From Variovorax ginsengisoli (GTDB lineage: Bacteria > Pseudomonadota > Gammaproteobacteria > Burkholderiales > Burkholderiaceae_C), in the NCBI RefSeq assembly GCF_006438845.1, contig NZ_RCZJ01000002.1, positions 571,145-635,144 on the forward strand: DNA of 64,000 bases. The letters are read 5' to 3'. Position numbers and translations under genes: made by a program. Below are positions 9,699 to 17,694 of the stretch, in pieces (position 1 is the stretch's first letter; each line of letters begins with the position of its first letter). The notes beneath the pieces are model-generated. The model saw only the letters and a list, made by a program, of their open reading frames with translations, was not told the DNA's origin and searched no databases.

Positions 9699-10547
9699 TC
9701 AGAGCTTGAACGGAACGACTTCCTGGCGCTGTTCGCCCAAGCCCTCGATGCCCAGCGTCATCACGTCGCCCTTCTTCAGGAACACCGGCGGCTTCATGCC
9801 CATGCCGACTCCGGGCGGCGTGCCCGTCGTGATGACGTCACCCGGCATCAAGGTATTGAGCTGACTCACGTAGCTCACGAGCTTGGCCACGTTGAAGATC
9901 ATCGTCTTGGTGTTGCCGTTCTGGACGCGCTTGCCGTTCAGGTCGAGCCACATCGCCAGCTTCTGCGGGTTCGGCACTTCGTCGCGCGTGACGAGCCAGG
10001 GGCCGAGCGGGCCGAAGGTGTCGAAGCCCTTGCCCTTGTCCCAGGTCAGGCCGTGTTCCATCTGCCATTCGCGCTCGCTCACGTCGTTGATAACGCAGTA
10101 GCCGGCGACGAAGTTGAGCGCGTCCTTTTGCGACACGCAGCGTGCGCGCGTGCCGATGACCACGCCGAGCTCGACTTCCCAGTCGGACTTGACGGAGTTC
10201 TTCGGCAGCATCACGGGGTCGTTCGGGCCCTGGATGCAACTGATGGCCTTGGTGAACACCACCGGCTCTTTCGGGATCGGCATGCCGGATTCGGCCGCGT
10301 GGTCCGCGTAGTTCAGGCCGATGGCGATGAACTTGCCGACGTTGGCGATCGGGCTGCCGAAACGCGGCTTGCCGCGCACCAGCGGCAGCTTGTCGGTCTT
10401 GAGCTTGCGCAGCTTGGCCAGCGCGGCATCGCCGAGTTGATCCGGGCCCAGGTCCTTGACCACCGCGCTCAGGTCGCGCAGCTGGCCGTTGTCGTCGATG
10501 AGTCCGGGCTTTTCCTTGCCGGGGTTGCCGTAGCGCACAAGTTTCAT
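9699..10547 (-). CDS. Fumarylacetoacetate hydrolase-family protein (probable 2,4-diketo-3-deoxy-acid hydrolase)
   Basis: A 282-residue FAH-fold C-C hydrolase. The divalent metal ligands are seen in DWEVELG (Glu124, Glu126) and in the VINDVSERE segment (Asp155). The TGTPPGVGMGMKPPVFLKKGD block near the C-terminus is the family's product-side signature. Members of this group hydrolyse 2,4-diketo-3-deoxy-L-fuconate, -rhamnonate or -pentonates to pyruvate plus L-lactate or glycolate. It is the last gene of a three-gene operon after two short-chain dehydrogenases, one of which fits the enzyme that makes the diketo substrate. Specificity is inferred from context. Confidence 0.87.
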   Translation of the reverse strand: MKLVRYGNPGKEKPGLIDDNGQLRDLSAVVKDLGPDQLGDAALAKLRKLKTDKLPLVRGKPRFGSPIANVGKFIAIGLNYADHAAESGMPIPKEPVVFTKAISCIQGPNDPVMLPKNSVKSDWEVELGVVIGTRARCVSQKDALNFVAGYCVINDVSEREWQMEHGLTWDKGKGFDTFGPLGPWLVTRDEVPNPQKLAMWLDLNGKRVQNGNTKTMIFNVAKLVSYVSQLNTLMPGDVITTGTPPGVGMGMKPPVFLKKGDVMTLGIEGLGEQRQEVVPFKL

Positions 10548-10589
10548 GGATTGCTTCCTTTCAGTTGAATGGGGATTCTCGCGCGCGCG

Positions 10590-11345
10590 TCAGTACGTCG
10601 CGCGGCCGCCGGAAAGATCGAACACGGCACCGGTGGTGAAGGCGCAATCTTCCGTGCAGAGCCAGGCCACCATGGCCGCGATTTCGTCGGGCGTGCCGAA
10701 GCGGCCCATCGGAATTTTGGACAGCATGAAGGCGATGTGCTCGGGCGTCATCTGGTCGAAGATGGCTGTCTTCACGGCCGCCGGCGTCACGCAGTTCACG
10801 CGCACGGGGCCGGTCGCGAGCTCCTTGCCTAGCGACTTGGTCAACGCGATGACCGCAGCCTTGCTGGCGCTGTAGGCGCTGGCGTTGGGGTTGCCTTCCT
10901 TGCCGGCCACCGAGGCGATGTTGACGATGCGCGCCCACGGCCGGGTGGCGAGGTGCGGCGTCCATTCGCGGCAGCAATAGAAGACACCGTTGACGTTCAC
11001 GTCCATCACCTGGCGCCAGGCGTCGACCGGGTAGTCGGCCAGCTTGGTGTTGGGGCCGGTGATGCCGGCGCAATTGACCAGCGCATCGACGGTGGTCGCA
11101 GCACCGCGGCGCTGCAATGTCGTCTGCACGGCCTGCGCGACGGCCGCCGGGTCGCTCACGTCGACCTCGACAGCCACCGCGTTGTCGCCCAGTTTGCGCG
11201 CGGCGGCCTCTGCGGCCGCAAGGTCGCGGTCCCACAGCGTGACGTCGCCGCCGGAGGCGAGCAGGCGCTCCGCGATGGCGTAGCCCAGGCCGGTCGCGCC
11301 GCCGGTGATGACCGCATGGCGGCCGTGAAAGTCGAGACGGTTCAT
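10590..11345 (-). CDS. Short-chain dehydrogenase/reductase
   Basis: A 251-residue NAD(P)-dependent SDR. The cofactor motif TGGATGLG is at residues 14-21, and the catalytic residues are Ser145, Tyr158 and Lys162 (YSASK). The C-terminal FDLSGGRATY ending is normal for the classical SDR family. The chosen ATG (11343-11345) overlaps the stop of the upstream SDR gene by 4 bases; an upstream extension of the frame is not SDR-like. Its likely step is oxidation of the free sugar, of a lactone precursor or of a hydroxyl in the same pathway; the second SDR is the better candidate for the 2-keto-3-deoxy-acid dehydrogenase. Confidence 0.88.
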   Translation of the reverse strand: MNRLDFHGRHAVITGGATGLGYAIAERLLASGGDVTLWDRDLAAAEAAARKLGDNAVAVEVDVSDPAAVAQAVQTTLQRRGAATTVDALVNCAGITGPNTKLADYPVDAWRQVMDVNVNGVFYCCREWTPHLATRPWARIVNIASVAGKEGNPNASAYSASKAAVIALTKSLGKELATGPVRVNCVTPAAVKTAIFDQMTPEHIAFMLSKIPMGRFGTPDEIAAMVAWLCTEDCAFTTGAVFDLSGGRATY

Positions 11346-12076
11346 ATCGTGATTCCTCCATCGACCGAGAAGGCCTGGCCGGTTGCAAAGACGGACTCGT
11401 CGCTGGCGAGAAAAACCACCACCGGCGCGATCTCGTGGGCCTGCGCCAGGCGGCCCATCGGCTGGCGCGCGATGAAGGCCTTGCGGGCCTCGACAGGGTC
11501 GGCGTTGGCATTGATGCGCTCGCCCAGCGACGGCGTGTCGACCGTGCCGGGGCACACCGCGTTACAGCGCACGCCCTTCGTCACGTAGTCGGCGGCCACG
11601 CTCTTGGTGAGGCCGAGCACCGCCGCCTTGGTGGTGCCGTAGACATTGCGATTGGGCAGGCCCTTGATGCTCGAGCACACGCTCGCCATGTTGACGATGC
11701 TGCCGCCGCCCGAAGCGAGCATGCGCGGCAGCACGGCCTGGATGGCCCAGAACTGCGCACGCACGTTCAGCCGGAATGCGAAGTCGAGGTCGTCGTCGCT
11801 CGCATCGAGGATCGTCCCGTTGTGCACGACGCCGGCGCAGTTGAACAGCACGTTCACCGCCGGCATGCGCGCGACCAGGTCGACGATGGCCTTCTTGTCG
11901 AGCACATCGAGCACCGCCGTCTGCACGTTCGGCGTACCGGCGTAGCTCTCGAGCAGCGCGGCATTCACATCGGTGGCCCACACCTGCGCGCCTTCGGCGG
12001 CCATGGCCAGCGCGGTCGCACGGCCGATGCCCTGGCCGGCGGCGGTGATGAGGGCGGTCTTTCCCTGGAGTCTCAT
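11342..12076 (-). CDS. SDR, probable 2-keto-3-deoxy-sugar-acid 4-dehydrogenase
   Basis: A 244-residue SDR closely resembling the DHRS6/BDH2 group, which includes bacterial 2-keto-3-deoxy-L-fuconate dehydrogenases. The cofactor loop is TAAGQGIG (residues 11-18), with Asp36 after the second strand favouring NAD. The catalytic Ser132, Tyr146 and Lys150 are present, and the CPGTVDTPSLGERI stretch is characteristic of the group. I chose the ATG at 12074-12076 because it begins the family N-terminus (MRLQGKTALIT); upstream codons are non-homologous. It is the first gene of the leftward operon, divergent from the GntR regulator. The predicted reaction is oxidation of C4 of the 2-keto-3-deoxy acid to feed the FAH hydrolase. 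Confidence 0.88.
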   Translation of the reverse strand: MRLQGKTALITAAGQGIGRATALAMAAEGAQVWATDVNAALLESYAGTPNVQTAVLDVLDKKAIVDLVARMPAVNVLFNCAGVVHNGTILDASDDDLDFAFRLNVRAQFWAIQAVLPRMLASGGGSIVNMASVCSSIKGLPNRNVYGTTKAAVLGLTKSVAADYVTKGVRCNAVCPGTVDTPSLGERINANADPVEARKAFIARQPMGRLAQAHEIAPVVVFLASDESVFATGQAFSVDGGITI

Positions 12077-12163
12077 GCGTGTGTCCTGGTGATTCGATGG
12101 AGGGAGAGAGGGCAGCGCGTTCAGGGTTTCGCCCGATGGCCGCAGCGGGTGGCCGCTCGTATT

Positions 12164-12194
12164 CTGAATTGGCCTGACCACTTGTCCAATTCAG
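12164..12194. promoter_or_regulatory. Palindromic operator candidate of the sugar-acid module
   Basis: A perfect 9-base inverted repeat, CTGAATTGG (12164-12172) and CCAATTCAG (12186-12194), is separated by 13 bases. Inside it is TGGCCTGACCA (12170-12180), which resembles FadR-type GntR operators (TGGTNNNACCA). The site lies in the 145-base divergent gap between the SDR gene start and the regulator start, about 28 bases before the regulator GTG. It is well placed for the FadR-type regulator to control both operons. Confidence 0.65.
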
Positions 12195-12221
12195 GACAAC
12201 CCTTAATCCTCCTCGTCCGCC

Positions 12222-12938
12222 GTGCCCCTCCAGTCCATCGAACCGCGGCGCCTTTATCGCCAGATTGCGGACCAGCTGCGCGCGCTCATCTCGCAAGGCG
12301 AGTTCGGCGCCGGCGCCGGCGCCCGCCTGCCCGCTGAGCGCGACCTGGCTCGGCAGCTGGGCGTGAGTCGGCCGTCGGTGCGCGAGGCACTCATCGCGCT
12401 CGAGGTCGAAGGCTGGGTCGAGGTACGCACAGGCTCCGGCGTGTACGTGCAGGACCGCGCACAACGCACGGCCGAACCTGTGGCCGCGACCGAGTGGGGC
12501 CCGCTAGAGCTGATCCGCGCGCGCCGCGTGGTCGAGGGCGAGACGGCGGCACTGGCCGCGACGCTCGGCCGGCGCAAGGACGTCGACGCCATGACGCGCG
12601 CCATCGCCCTTATGCAGGACCTGGCCGATCGCAACGTCATGCCGCTCGACGGCGATCGCGCCTTCCACCTGGCCATCGTCGATGCCTGCGACAACGCGGT
12701 GCTGGCCGAAACCGTGCAGGGCTTCTGGGACTCGCGCAACGGCCCGATCTTCACGCGGCTGGGCGGGTACTTCGAGACGGTGCAGTCGTGGCGCCGCGCC
12801 ATCGCCGAGCACCACGCGATCCGCGACGCGATCGCGGCACAGGACGCCGTTGGCGCCCGCGCGGCGATGCACGAGCACATGGACAAGTCGCACATGAGAT
12901 TCAGCGCGAGCTGGCGCCGCGCGAAGAGAGCCGCCTGA
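12222..12938 (+). CDS. GntR-family regulator, FadR/FCD subfamily
   Basis: A 238-residue regulator. The N-terminal winged helix (RLYRQIADQLRALI, ARLPAERDLARQLG, VSRPSVREALIALEVEGWV) is followed by an all-helical FCD effector domain (about residues 90-225; EGETAALAA, DRAFHLAIVDACDN, EHHAIRDAI). The Asp/His metal-binding pattern of FCD is present. The start is a GTG at 12222; an in-frame stop TAA at 12204 rules out longer versions and no strong ribosome site is seen. It sits between the two halves of the sugar-acid module and is transcribed with the TRAP genes. It probably represses both operons until a sugar acid or a keto-deoxy intermediate binds. Confidence 0.9.
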   Translation: MPLQSIEPRRLYRQIADQLRALISQGEFGAGAGARLPAERDLARQLGVSRPSVREALIALEVEGWVEVRTGSGVYVQDRAQRTAEPVAATEWGPLELIRARRVVEGETAALAATLGRRKDVDAMTRAIALMQDLADRNVMPLDGDRAFHLAIVDACDNAVLAETVQGFWDSRNGPIFTRLGGYFETVQSWRRAIAEHHAIRDAIAAQDAVGARAAMHEHMDKSHMRFSASWRRAKRAA

Positions 12939-12991
12939 AACGCCAGCACCTTCATTCTTTTTTTTCTCATCAGACATCACGGAGACAACCG

Positions 12992-13999
12992 ATGAACAGC
13001 AGCAACAAGAGCAAACGCTTCGCCCTCAAGACACTGGCCTTCTGCGCCGTGGCCGCCACCGCCTTCGGCGCTGCGGGCCTCGCGCAGGCGCAGACCAAGC
13101 TCAAGTGGGCGCATGTCTACGAAACGTCCGAGCCCTTCCACAAGTACTCGGTCTGGGCCGCCGAAGAGATCAAGAAGCGCAGCAACGGCAAGTACGACAT
13201 CCAGGTCTTCCCGGCGTCGAGCCTGGGCAAGGAAGCCGACATCAACCAAGGGCTGACCCTGGGCACGGTCGACATCGTGCTGACCGGCGCGAGCTTCGCG
13301 GGCCGCAGCTACACGCCGCTGTCGATCTCGTACTTTCCCTTCATCTTTCGCGACGCAGAACATCAGCTGAAGTACGCGAAGAGCGACGTTTTCAAGGAAC
13401 TCGCCAAGGGCTACGACGACAAGACCGGCAACCACATCACCGCGCTGAACTACTACGGCGCCCGCCATGTCACCTCGAGCGCGGCACGGCCCGTGGCCAA
13501 GCCGGAGGACATGAAGGGCCTGAAGATTCGCGTGCCCGACGCACCGGCCTATCTGGCCTTCCCGAAGGCGCTGGGCGCGAACGCCACGCCCATCGCTTTC
13601 GCCGAGGTCTACCTCGCGCTGCAGAACGGCACGGTGGACGCACAGGAGAACCCGCTGCCCACCATCGAGGCCAAGAAGTTCTTCGAGGTGCAGAAGAACA
13701 TCTCGCTGACCGGCCACATCGTCGACTCGCTGTTGACCGTGGTGTCGGGCCAGCTGTGGGGCAAGCTGAGTGCCGACGAGAAGAAGATGTTCAGCGCGGT
13801 GATGGAAGAAGCCGCTGAAAAGACGGGCCGTGAAATCATCGCGTCGGAAACGCGTTTGGTCGAAGAGTTCAAGAAGCGCGGCAACAACATCATCACCGTG
13901 GACAAGGCTGCGTTCCGCGAAGCAGTGCTGAAGAACACGAAGCCGACCGACCACGGTTACCGCCAGGCCGACTACGACCGCATCATCGCGATCAAATAA
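12992..13999 (+). CDS. dctP: TRAP transporter substrate-binding protein DctP
   Basis: A 335-residue periplasmic receptor of a TRAP transporter. The signal peptide covers about residues 1-33 (ending LAQAQ). The conserved arginine that binds the substrate carboxylate lies in GLKIRVPDAPAYL, and the NGTVDAQENPLPTI segment is a DctP hallmark. The ATG at 12992 has GGAG seven bases upstream; the frame is open back into the regulator gene but that part is not protein-like. It would deliver a sugar acid to DctQM. The 53-base gap after the regulator contains a run of seven T's without a preceding hairpin, so no terminator is called there. Confidence 0.93.
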   Translation: MNSSNKSKRFALKTLAFCAVAATAFGAAGLAQAQTKLKWAHVYETSEPFHKYSVWAAEEIKKRSNGKYDIQVFPASSLGKEADINQGLTLGTVDIVLTGASFAGRSYTPLSISYFPFIFRDAEHQLKYAKSDVFKELAKGYDDKTGNHITALNYYGARHVTSSAARPVAKPEDMKGLKIRVPDAPAYLAFPKALGANATPIAFAEVYLALQNGTVDAQENPLPTIEAKKFFEVQKNISLTGHIVDSLLTVVSGQLWGKLSADEKKMFSAVMEEAAEKTGREIIASETRLVEEFKKRGNNIITVDKAAFREAVLKNTKPTDHGYRQADYDRIIAIK

Positions 14000-14003
14000 G
14001 GCT

Positions 14004-14095
14004 CGCCCCCAGTCTGCGGCGCACTGCGCGTGGCCTTCGCCGATCCCCTAGCGGGAACAACACCAGCGGCCCGGCGCAGCCGGTTCCGCGGTGTT
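14004..14095 (-). repeat. Dispersed intergenic repeat, copy A
   Basis: In the 158-base gap between dctP and dctQ, the minus strand reads a sequence strongly similar to the plus strand at 53859-53947. Shared blocks include ACACCGC, GAACCGGCT, GCCGGGC, GGTGTTG, GGGCGAAG or GGCGAAGG, AGTGCGC and CTGGGGG, in the same order and spacing. The repeat has internal hairpin potential. Its function is unknown; it may affect the ratio of DctP to DctQM by forming an mRNA hairpin. The remainder of the gap ends in an A+T-rich stretch (TTAATTTTTAAG) just before dctQ. Confidence 0.75.
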
Positions 14096-14157
14096 GCTGG
14101 GCCATGCTGGCGAGCAGTGCGCGTGTGCCTCGGCCGCTTAATTTTTAAGACATCCCC

Positions 14158-14715
14158 ATGCAAGAACAAAAGATCATTGACGACGAGGGGCACTTCCATG
14201 CCGAAGACGAAGTCGTCGACCTCTCCGACACCATCGCCGAAGGCTGGATATCCCTGGCGCTCTTCTGGGCGCTGGGGCTGACCGTCTTCTACCAATTCGT
14301 CACGCGCTACGTGATGAACGATTCCGCCGCATGGACGGAGGAAATCGCCCGCTACATGCTGGTGGCCGTGGTGTTCGTCGGCGCCGCCGTGGGCGTGGCC
14401 AAAAACAGCCAGATCCAGGTGGACTTCTTCTACCGTCACATGCCGGCGGTGTTGGGTCGCTGGATCTCGCGCGCCGTCGATGTGCTGCGCACCGCCTTCT
14501 TCGCCGCAGCCGTGTTCATGACCTGGCAGATGATGGAAAAGATCGGCAACCAGACGCGAATGACGATCGTCGATGCGCCGATGAACATCGTCTATGCCGT
14601 ATGCCTGTTCGGCTTCGCTGCGATGACGTTCCGCTCGGCGCAGGTCGGCTTGATCCATTGGCGCCGCGGCTACAGCGTGCTCGAACGCCCCGAGTCCACC
14701 TTGGCCGATCAGTGA
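14158..14715 (+). CDS. dctQ: TRAP transporter small membrane subunit DctQ
   Basis: A 185-residue inner-membrane protein with four hydrophobic segments (approximately residues 30-50, 75-90, 115-135 and 140-160) and the family FYQFVTRYVMNDSAAWTEE pattern, whose WTEE is conserved in DctQ. It pairs with DctM to form the sodium-driven permease. A longer-than-usual acidic N-terminus (EQKIIDDEGHFHAEDEVVDL) precedes the first membrane helix. Confidence 0.9.
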   Translation: MQEQKIIDDEGHFHAEDEVVDLSDTIAEGWISLALFWALGLTVFYQFVTRYVMNDSAAWTEEIARYMLVAVVFVGAAVGVAKNSQIQVDFFYRHMPAVLGRWISRAVDVLRTAFFAAAVFMTWQMMEKIGNQTRMTIVDAPMNIVYAVCLFGFAAMTFRSAQVGLIHWRRGYSVLERPESTLADQ

Positions 14716-14738
14716 CCGACCGCTAAAGAACGCACGAC

Positions 14739-16133
14739 ATGCTGAAAATATTCTTCCTGATCTTCATGGCCGGCGGCATTCCGGTGGCCGTGGCCATGGC
14801 CGGCGCCTCGCTGGTCTACATCCTCTTCACCGGCTCGTTGCCGCCCTTCGTGGTGATCCACCGGATGGTGAGCGGCATCGACAGCTTTCCGCTGCTGGCG
14901 GTGCCCTTCTTCATCCTGGCCGGCAACCTGATGAACAACGCCGGCATCACGACGCGCATCTACAACTTCGCACTCGCGCTCGTCGGCTGGCTCAAGGGCG
15001 GTCTCGGTCATGTCAACGTGCTGGGCTCGGTGATCTTCGCGGGCATGAGCGGCACCGCCATCGCCGATGCCGCGGGCTTGGGCACGATCGAGATCAAGGC
15101 GATGAAGGAGCACGGCTACTCGACCGAGTTCGCCGTGGGCGTGACGGCCGCCTCGGCCACGCTGGGGCCGATCATTCCGCCGAGCCTGCCCTTCGTGATC
15201 TACGGGATGATGGCCAACGTGTCGGTCGGCGCGCTGTTCCTCGCCGGGATCCTGCCGGGCGTGATGCTGGCGATCCTGATGATGATGACGGTCGCCTACT
15301 TCGCCCACAAGAACAAGTGGGGCGCGGACGTGAAGTTCTCGCGCACGCGCCTGTTCAAGGCACTGACCGAGCTGATGGTGGTCATCGGCTGGCCGCTGCT
15401 GATCTGGCTGCTGGTGGCCAAGCTGGGCACGCCGCCGCAACTGACGGTGTTTGCCGGGCTGGCCTCGCTCTTCGTGCTCGACAAGCTCTTCAAGTTCGAG
15501 GCGCTGCTGCCCATCATGACGCCGGTGCTGCTCATCGGCGGGATGACCACCGGCCTGTTCACGCCCACCGAAGGCGCGATCGCGGCCTGCGTGTGGGCGC
15601 TGATTCTGGGCTTCGCCTGGTACAAGACCCTGTCGTGGAAGATGTTCGTCAAGGTCTGCCTCGACACCATCGAGACCACATCGACCGTGCTGTTCATCGT
15701 GGCTGCCGCGTCCATCTTCGGCTGGATGCTGACCGCCACCGGCGTGACCACCGACATCGCCGCGTGGGTGCTCGGCTTCACCAAGGAAGCCTGGGTGTTC
15801 CTGCTGCTGGCCAATCTGCTGATGCTCTTCGTCGGCTGCTTCCTGGAGCCGACCGCCGCCATCACCATCCTCGTGCCGATCCTGCTGCCGATCGCCACGC
15901 AGCTGGGCGTGGACCCGATCCACTTCGGGCTCGTGATGGTGCTGAACCTGATGATCGGCCTGCTGCATCCGCCCATGGGCATGGTGCTGTTCGTGCTGGC
16001 GCGTGTGGCGGGTTTGAGCTTCGAGCGAACCACCATCGCCATCCTGCCGTGGCTGGTGCCACTGCTGGTGGCGCTGGCAGTGATCACCTATGTCCCGTCA
16101 TTGGTACTGTGGCTGCCGAAAATGTTCTTCTAG
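14739..16133 (+). CDS. dctM: TRAP transporter large permease DctM
   Basis: A 464-residue polytopic inner-membrane protein, somewhat longer than the roughly 425 residues typical of DctM. Family features include GGIPVAVAMAGASLVYI at the N-terminus, GSVIFAGMSGTAIADAAGLG, TLGPIIPPSLPFVIYG (the ion/substrate site region), and FLEPTAAITILVPILLP. It begins 23 bases after dctQ. With DctP and DctQ it would import the sugar acid using a sodium gradient. Confidence 0.93.
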   Translation: MLKIFFLIFMAGGIPVAVAMAGASLVYILFTGSLPPFVVIHRMVSGIDSFPLLAVPFFILAGNLMNNAGITTRIYNFALALVGWLKGGLGHVNVLGSVIFAGMSGTAIADAAGLGTIEIKAMKEHGYSTEFAVGVTAASATLGPIIPPSLPFVIYGMMANVSVGALFLAGILPGVMLAILMMMTVAYFAHKNKWGADVKFSRTRLFKALTELMVVIGWPLLIWLLVAKLGTPPQLTVFAGLASLFVLDKLFKFEALLPIMTPVLLIGGMTTGLFTPTEGAIAACVWALILGFAWYKTLSWKMFVKVCLDTIETTSTVLFIVAAASIFGWMLTATGVTTDIAAWVLGFTKEAWVFLLLANLLMLFVGCFLEPTAAITILVPILLPIATQLGVDPIHFGLVMVLNLMIGLLHPPMGMVLFVLARVAGLSFERTTIAILPWLVPLLVALAVITYVPSLVLWLPKMFF

Positions 16134-16152
16134 CCTGACAACGAGAACCACG

Positions 16153-17679
16153 ATGATTCCCTTCATTCGCCTCCATCCCGCCGATGACGTGGTGATTGCC
16201 CGCAGCCAGTTGGTCGGCGGCACCACGATCGAGAACTTCACGGCGCGCGGGCTGATCCCTGCGGGCCACAAGGTCGCCGCGCATGACATCGCGCAGGGCG
16301 CGCCGGTGCGCCGCTACAACCAGATCATCGGTTTCGCGAGCAAGCCGATCGGCGCGGGCGAGCACGTGCACACGCACAACCTCGACATGGGCCCGGACAA
16401 GGGCGACTTCGAGCGCGACTACGCCTTCGGCGCCGACGTGAAGCCCGCGCCTGCACGGCGCGAGGCGAGCTTCATGGGCATCAAGCGCGCCGACGGCCGG
16501 GTGGCCACGCGCAACTACATCGGCGTGCTGACCAGCGTGAACTGCTCGGCCACCGCGGCCCGCGCCATCGCCGACCACTTCTCGCGCAAGACCAACCCGC
16601 AGGCGCTGGCCGATTACCCGAACGTCGACGGCATCGTGGCGCTCACGCACGGCACCGGCTGCGGCATGGACACCCAGGGCATGGGGATGCAGATCCTGGA
16701 GCGCACGCTGACGGGCTACGCCACCCACGCCAATTTCGCGGCGGTGCTGGTGGTCGGACTGGGCTGCGAGGCCAACCAGATCAAGGCCTGGCTCGACACC
16801 GGTCACCTGGCAGAGGGAGAGAACTTCCAGACCTTCAACATCCAGGACACGGGCGGCACGCGCAAGACCGTCGAGAAGGGCGTGGCACTGATCAACGGCA
16901 TGCTGCCGCGCGCCAATGCCGTCAAGCGCGAACCGTGCAGCGCTGCGCACATCACCATCGGCCTGCAATGCGGCGGCTCGGACGGCTATTCCGGCATCAG
17001 TGCCAATCCGGCGCTGGGCGCGGCGGTCGACTTGCTCGTCGCGCATGGCGGCACCGCCATCCTGTCGGAAACACCCGAGGTCTACGGTGCAGAGCATCTG
17101 CTGACGCGCCGCGCCGTGAAGCGCGAGGTCGGCCAGAAGCTGGTCGACCGCATCAAGTGGTGGGAGCACTACACGGACATCAACCAGGGCGAGATGAACA
17201 ACAACCCGTCTCCCGGCAACAAGGCGGGCGGATTGACGACCATCCTCGAGAAGTCGCTGGGCGCGGTGGCCAAGGGCGGCACCAGCAATCTCGAGGCGGT
17301 GTACGAGTACGCCGAGCCGGTCGATGCGCACGGCTTTGTCTACATGGACACGCCCGGCTACGACCCGGTGAGCGCCACGGGCCAGGTGGCCGGCGGCGCC
17401 AACGTCATCTGCTTCACCACCGGCCGTGGCTCGGCTTACGGCTGCGCGCCCTCGCCGTCGCTCAAGCTCGCGACCAACTCCGCGCTGTGGAAGCGGCAGG
17501 AGGAGGACATGGACATCAACTGCGGCGAGATCGTCGACGGCACCGTGTCGATCCAAGAGATGGGCCAGCGCATCTTCGACATGGTGCTGGCCACCGCGTC
17601 GGGCGAGCCATCGAAGAGCGAGAAGCACGGCTACGGCCAGAACGAATTCGTGCCGTGGCAAGTCGGCGCAGTGATGTAG
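16153..17679 (+). CDS. UxaA-family sugar-acid dehydratase (altronate/galactarate dehydratase type)
   Basis: A 508-residue iron-dependent dehydratase. Residues 1-100 are the SAF-like N-terminal domain (HPADDVVIARSQL, ending in EHVHTHNLDMG), and the rest is the catalytic part (GIKRADGRVATRNYIGVL, THGTGCGMD, GCEANQI, GLQCGGSDGYSGI, TETP-like SETPEVYGAEH, EGG-type NPSPGNKAGGLTTILEKS). Family members dehydrate D-altronate, galactarate and, in some betaproteobacteria, L-fuconate or D-arabinonate to the 2-keto-3-deoxy acid. No kinase or aldolase of the uronate pathway is present; the neighbours instead fit the oxidative, non-phosphorylating route. The chosen ATG at 16153 starts the conserved N-terminal domain 19 bases after dctM. 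Confidence 0.88.
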   Translation: MIPFIRLHPADDVVIARSQLVGGTTIENFTARGLIPAGHKVAAHDIAQGAPVRRYNQIIGFASKPIGAGEHVHTHNLDMGPDKGDFERDYAFGADVKPAPARREASFMGIKRADGRVATRNYIGVLTSVNCSATAARAIADHFSRKTNPQALADYPNVDGIVALTHGTGCGMDTQGMGMQILERTLTGYATHANFAAVLVVGLGCEANQIKAWLDTGHLAEGENFQTFNIQDTGGTRKTVEKGVALINGMLPRANAVKREPCSAAHITIGLQCGGSDGYSGISANPALGAAVDLLVAHGGTAILSETPEVYGAEHLLTRRAVKREVGQKLVDRIKWWEHYTDINQGEMNNNPSPGNKAGGLTTILEKSLGAVAKGGTSNLEAVYEYAEPVDAHGFVYMDTPGYDPVSATGQVAGGANVICFTTGRGSAYGCAPSPSLKLATNSALWKRQEEDMDINCGEIVDGTVSIQEMGQRIFDMVLATASGEPSKSEKHGYGQNEFVPWQVGAVM

Positions 17680-17694
17680 TTCGCGGGAACCCCA

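Noticed and set aside
12959..12965. Run of seven T's between the GntR gene and dctP as a terminator
   Set aside because: No stable hairpin lies directly before it, and the downstream TRAP genes would need expression with the regulator.
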